Shown one piece after another: positions 62,979 to 64,000 of a stretch of DNA of 64,000 nt. Position 1 is the stretch's first letter. Each line of letters starts with the position of its first letter. The stretch lies in assembly GCF_900111455.1 (NCBI RefSeq), contig NZ_FOIE01000006.1, forward strand, positions 310,001 through 374,000, in the 5' to 3' direction. The translations under genes and the position numbers were made by a program. The DNA is from Geodermatophilus poikilotrophus (GTDB lineage: Bacteria > Actinomycetota > Actinomycetes > Mycobacteriales > Geodermatophilaceae). The notes below the pieces were generated by a model, which saw only the letters and a program-made list of their open reading frames with translations, made no database searches and was not told where the DNA came from.

Positions 62979-63953
62979 GTGCGCCGGTGGCGGGGGCTGG
63001 AGGCGACCCCCGGGGACCTGGGACGCACGGTGGTCACCGTCGGCATGTACGACGGCGTCCACCGGGGACACCAGCAGCTGATCGGCACGGCCATGGCGCG
63101 CGCCCGCGTCCTGGGCCGGCCCTGCCTGCTGCTCACCTTCGACCCGCACCCCTCCGAGGTGGTGCGCCCGGGCTCGCACCCGGCGATCCTGACCTCGCTG
63201 GACCGCAAGGCCGAGCTGGTCGCCGGGCTCGGCGTCGACGAGATGTGCGTGCTGCCCTTCACGCCGGAGTTCATGCGGCTGTCCCCGGAGACGTTCACGC
63301 ACACCGTGCTCGTCGAGCACCTGCACGCCGCCTCCGTGGTGGTGGGGGAGAACTTCAGCTACGGCCACCGCGCGGCGGGCACGGTCACGACCCTCGCCCA
63401 GGAGGGTCGCCGGTTCGGGTTCACCGTGGAGCCGGTCCCGCTGGCCGGGGACTCCTCGGCCGACGGGGAGATCACCATCTCCTCGACCTACGTCCGGGCC
63501 TGCGTCGCCGCCGGTGACATGGTCTCGGCGGCACGGGCGCTGGGCAGGCCGCACCGCATCGAGGGCGTCGTCGTCCGCGGGGACCGGCGCGGCCGCGAGC
63601 TGGGCTACCCGACCGCGAACGTGGAGTCCCCGCCGTTCACCGCCATCCCGGCCGACGGCGTCTACGCCGGCGGGCTGGTCATCCTCGACCCACGCACCGG
63701 GGCCAGCGTGAGCACCTCACCGGCGGCGATCTCGGTCGGCACGAACCCGACGTTCCAGGGCACCCGACGCACCGTCGAGGCCCACCTGCTCGACTTCGAC
63801 GGCGACCTCTACGGCGAGCACGTCGGCGTGGAGTTCGTGCAGCGGCTGCGCCCGATGGCCGCGTTCTCCGGCGTCGACGACCTGGTCGCCCAGATGGACC
63901 GCGACGTCGCCCGGACCCGCGAGGTCATGGGGGTCGACCGGCAGCCGTCGTGA
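62979..63953 (+). CDS. ribF: Bifunctional riboflavin kinase/FAD synthetase
   Basis: A 324-residue enzyme making FMN and FAD. The N-terminal FMN adenylyltransferase domain has VVTVGMYDGVHRGHQQLIGT (HxGH-type), LLTFDPHPSEVVRPGSHPAI, VVGENFSYGHRAAGTV and ISSTYVRACVAAGDMVSAA. The C-terminal kinase domain has EGVVVRGDRRGRELGYPTAN (PTAN motif), ADGVYAGGLVIL and VGTNPTFQGTRRTVEAHLLD. GTG at 62979. A following gene may overlap its stop by four bases. Confidence 0.96.
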   Translation: MRRWRGLEATPGDLGRTVVTVGMYDGVHRGHQQLIGTAMARARVLGRPCLLLTFDPHPSEVVRPGSHPAILTSLDRKAELVAGLGVDEMCVLPFTPEFMRLSPETFTHTVLVEHLHAASVVVGENFSYGHRAAGTVTTLAQEGRRFGFTVEPVPLAGDSSADGEITISSTYVRACVAAGDMVSAARALGRPHRIEGVVVRGDRRGRELGYPTANVESPPFTAIPADGVYAGGLVILDPRTGASVSTSPAAISVGTNPTFQGTRRTVEAHLLDFDGDLYGEHVGVEFVQRLRPMAAFSGVDDLVAQMDRDVARTREVMGVDRQPS

Positions 63954-64000
63954 CGAGCGGGGCGCGTCCCGGCCGGGGAGCCGACCTCGTTCCCGTCCGC
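63950..64000 (+). CDS. Possible start of a further gene (cut off by window end)
   Basis: A GTG at 63950 overlaps the ribF stop as GTGA, the pattern used throughout this window for coupled genes. Seventeen codons are open to the end (VTSGARPGRGADLVPVR), with GGGGG 17 bases upstream. Nothing can be said about the product. Confidence 0.35.
   Translation, partial: MTSGARPGRGADLVPVR

Overview
This window is chromosomal DNA of a very high-GC actinobacterium. GTG starts, GTGA stop/start overlaps and strong GC bias at third codon positions are pervasive. Gene order matches the conserved core locus of other Actinobacteria (compare Mycobacterium tuberculosis, running from ftsY/amt/glnB/glnD/ffh down to truB/ribF). 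The LAXTG sortase-E-type protein, the WhiG/FliA-type sigma factor and the overall protein style suggest Geodermatophilales (Geodermatophilus, Blastococcus or Modestobacter type). That placement is inference, not an identification. No rRNA, tRNA, CRISPR array, prophage or IS element was recognised.

Layout. 1-2161: partial EEP nuclease/phosphatase and a PhoD-like phosphatase, both minus. 2232-3458: ftsY. 3667-6353 (minus): a CbiMNQO-type ECF metal importer whose upstream region carries two abutting Nur-like boxes over a predicted promoter, pointing to nickel. 6698-10926: amtB-glnK-glnD nitrogen-sensing operon with a GlnR-like box upstream. 11404-15871: ffh, an amidohydrolase and proS. 16103-19070: the S16/KhpA/RimM/TrmD/Nudix/L19 ribosome-maturation group. 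19136-25703: lepB, an unusual LuxR-type regulator, rnhB, DUF2469, yraN, comM, dprA. 25787-28295: xerC, a sigma-28-family factor and an M23 peptidase. 28580-33106: rpsB, tsf, pyrH, frr, cdsA. 33073-36598 (minus): DUF952-GNAT fusion, PPK2, DHFR-like reductase, a deleted ECF sigma pseudogene and a SpoU methyltransferase. 36789-39931: Pro-rich membrane protein, rlmN, VIT1-type transporter. 39938-42474 (minus): LytR-CpsA-Psr protein, LAXTG surface protein, DUF2631. 42563-49282: dxr, site-2 protease, ispG, GNAT, lipoprotein PBP. 49362-50314 (minus): ferritin-like protein and Tat lipoprotein. 50535-60530: rimP, nusA, ylxR, infB, DUF503, rbfA, a small acidic protein, DHH phosphoesterase, MATE exporter, truB. 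60618-63953: HAD, ABM-fold protein, ilvE, ribF. The start of one more gene is cut off at 63950.

Most of this is housekeeping: translation, protein targeting, tRNA and rRNA modification, isoprenoid and phospholipid precursors, nitrogen control. The most unexpected signal is not a gene. It is a family of at least ten ~55-60 bp two-tier palindromes, roughly AGGACCCC-stem-stem-TCGCGAGCTC-stem-stem-GGGGCC. They lie just 3' of stop codons in both orientations, with compensatory stem changes, and two sites also carry an extra truncated arm. They probably act as terminators but are conserved well beyond what termination needs, so they are the best candidate here for an undescribed element family.
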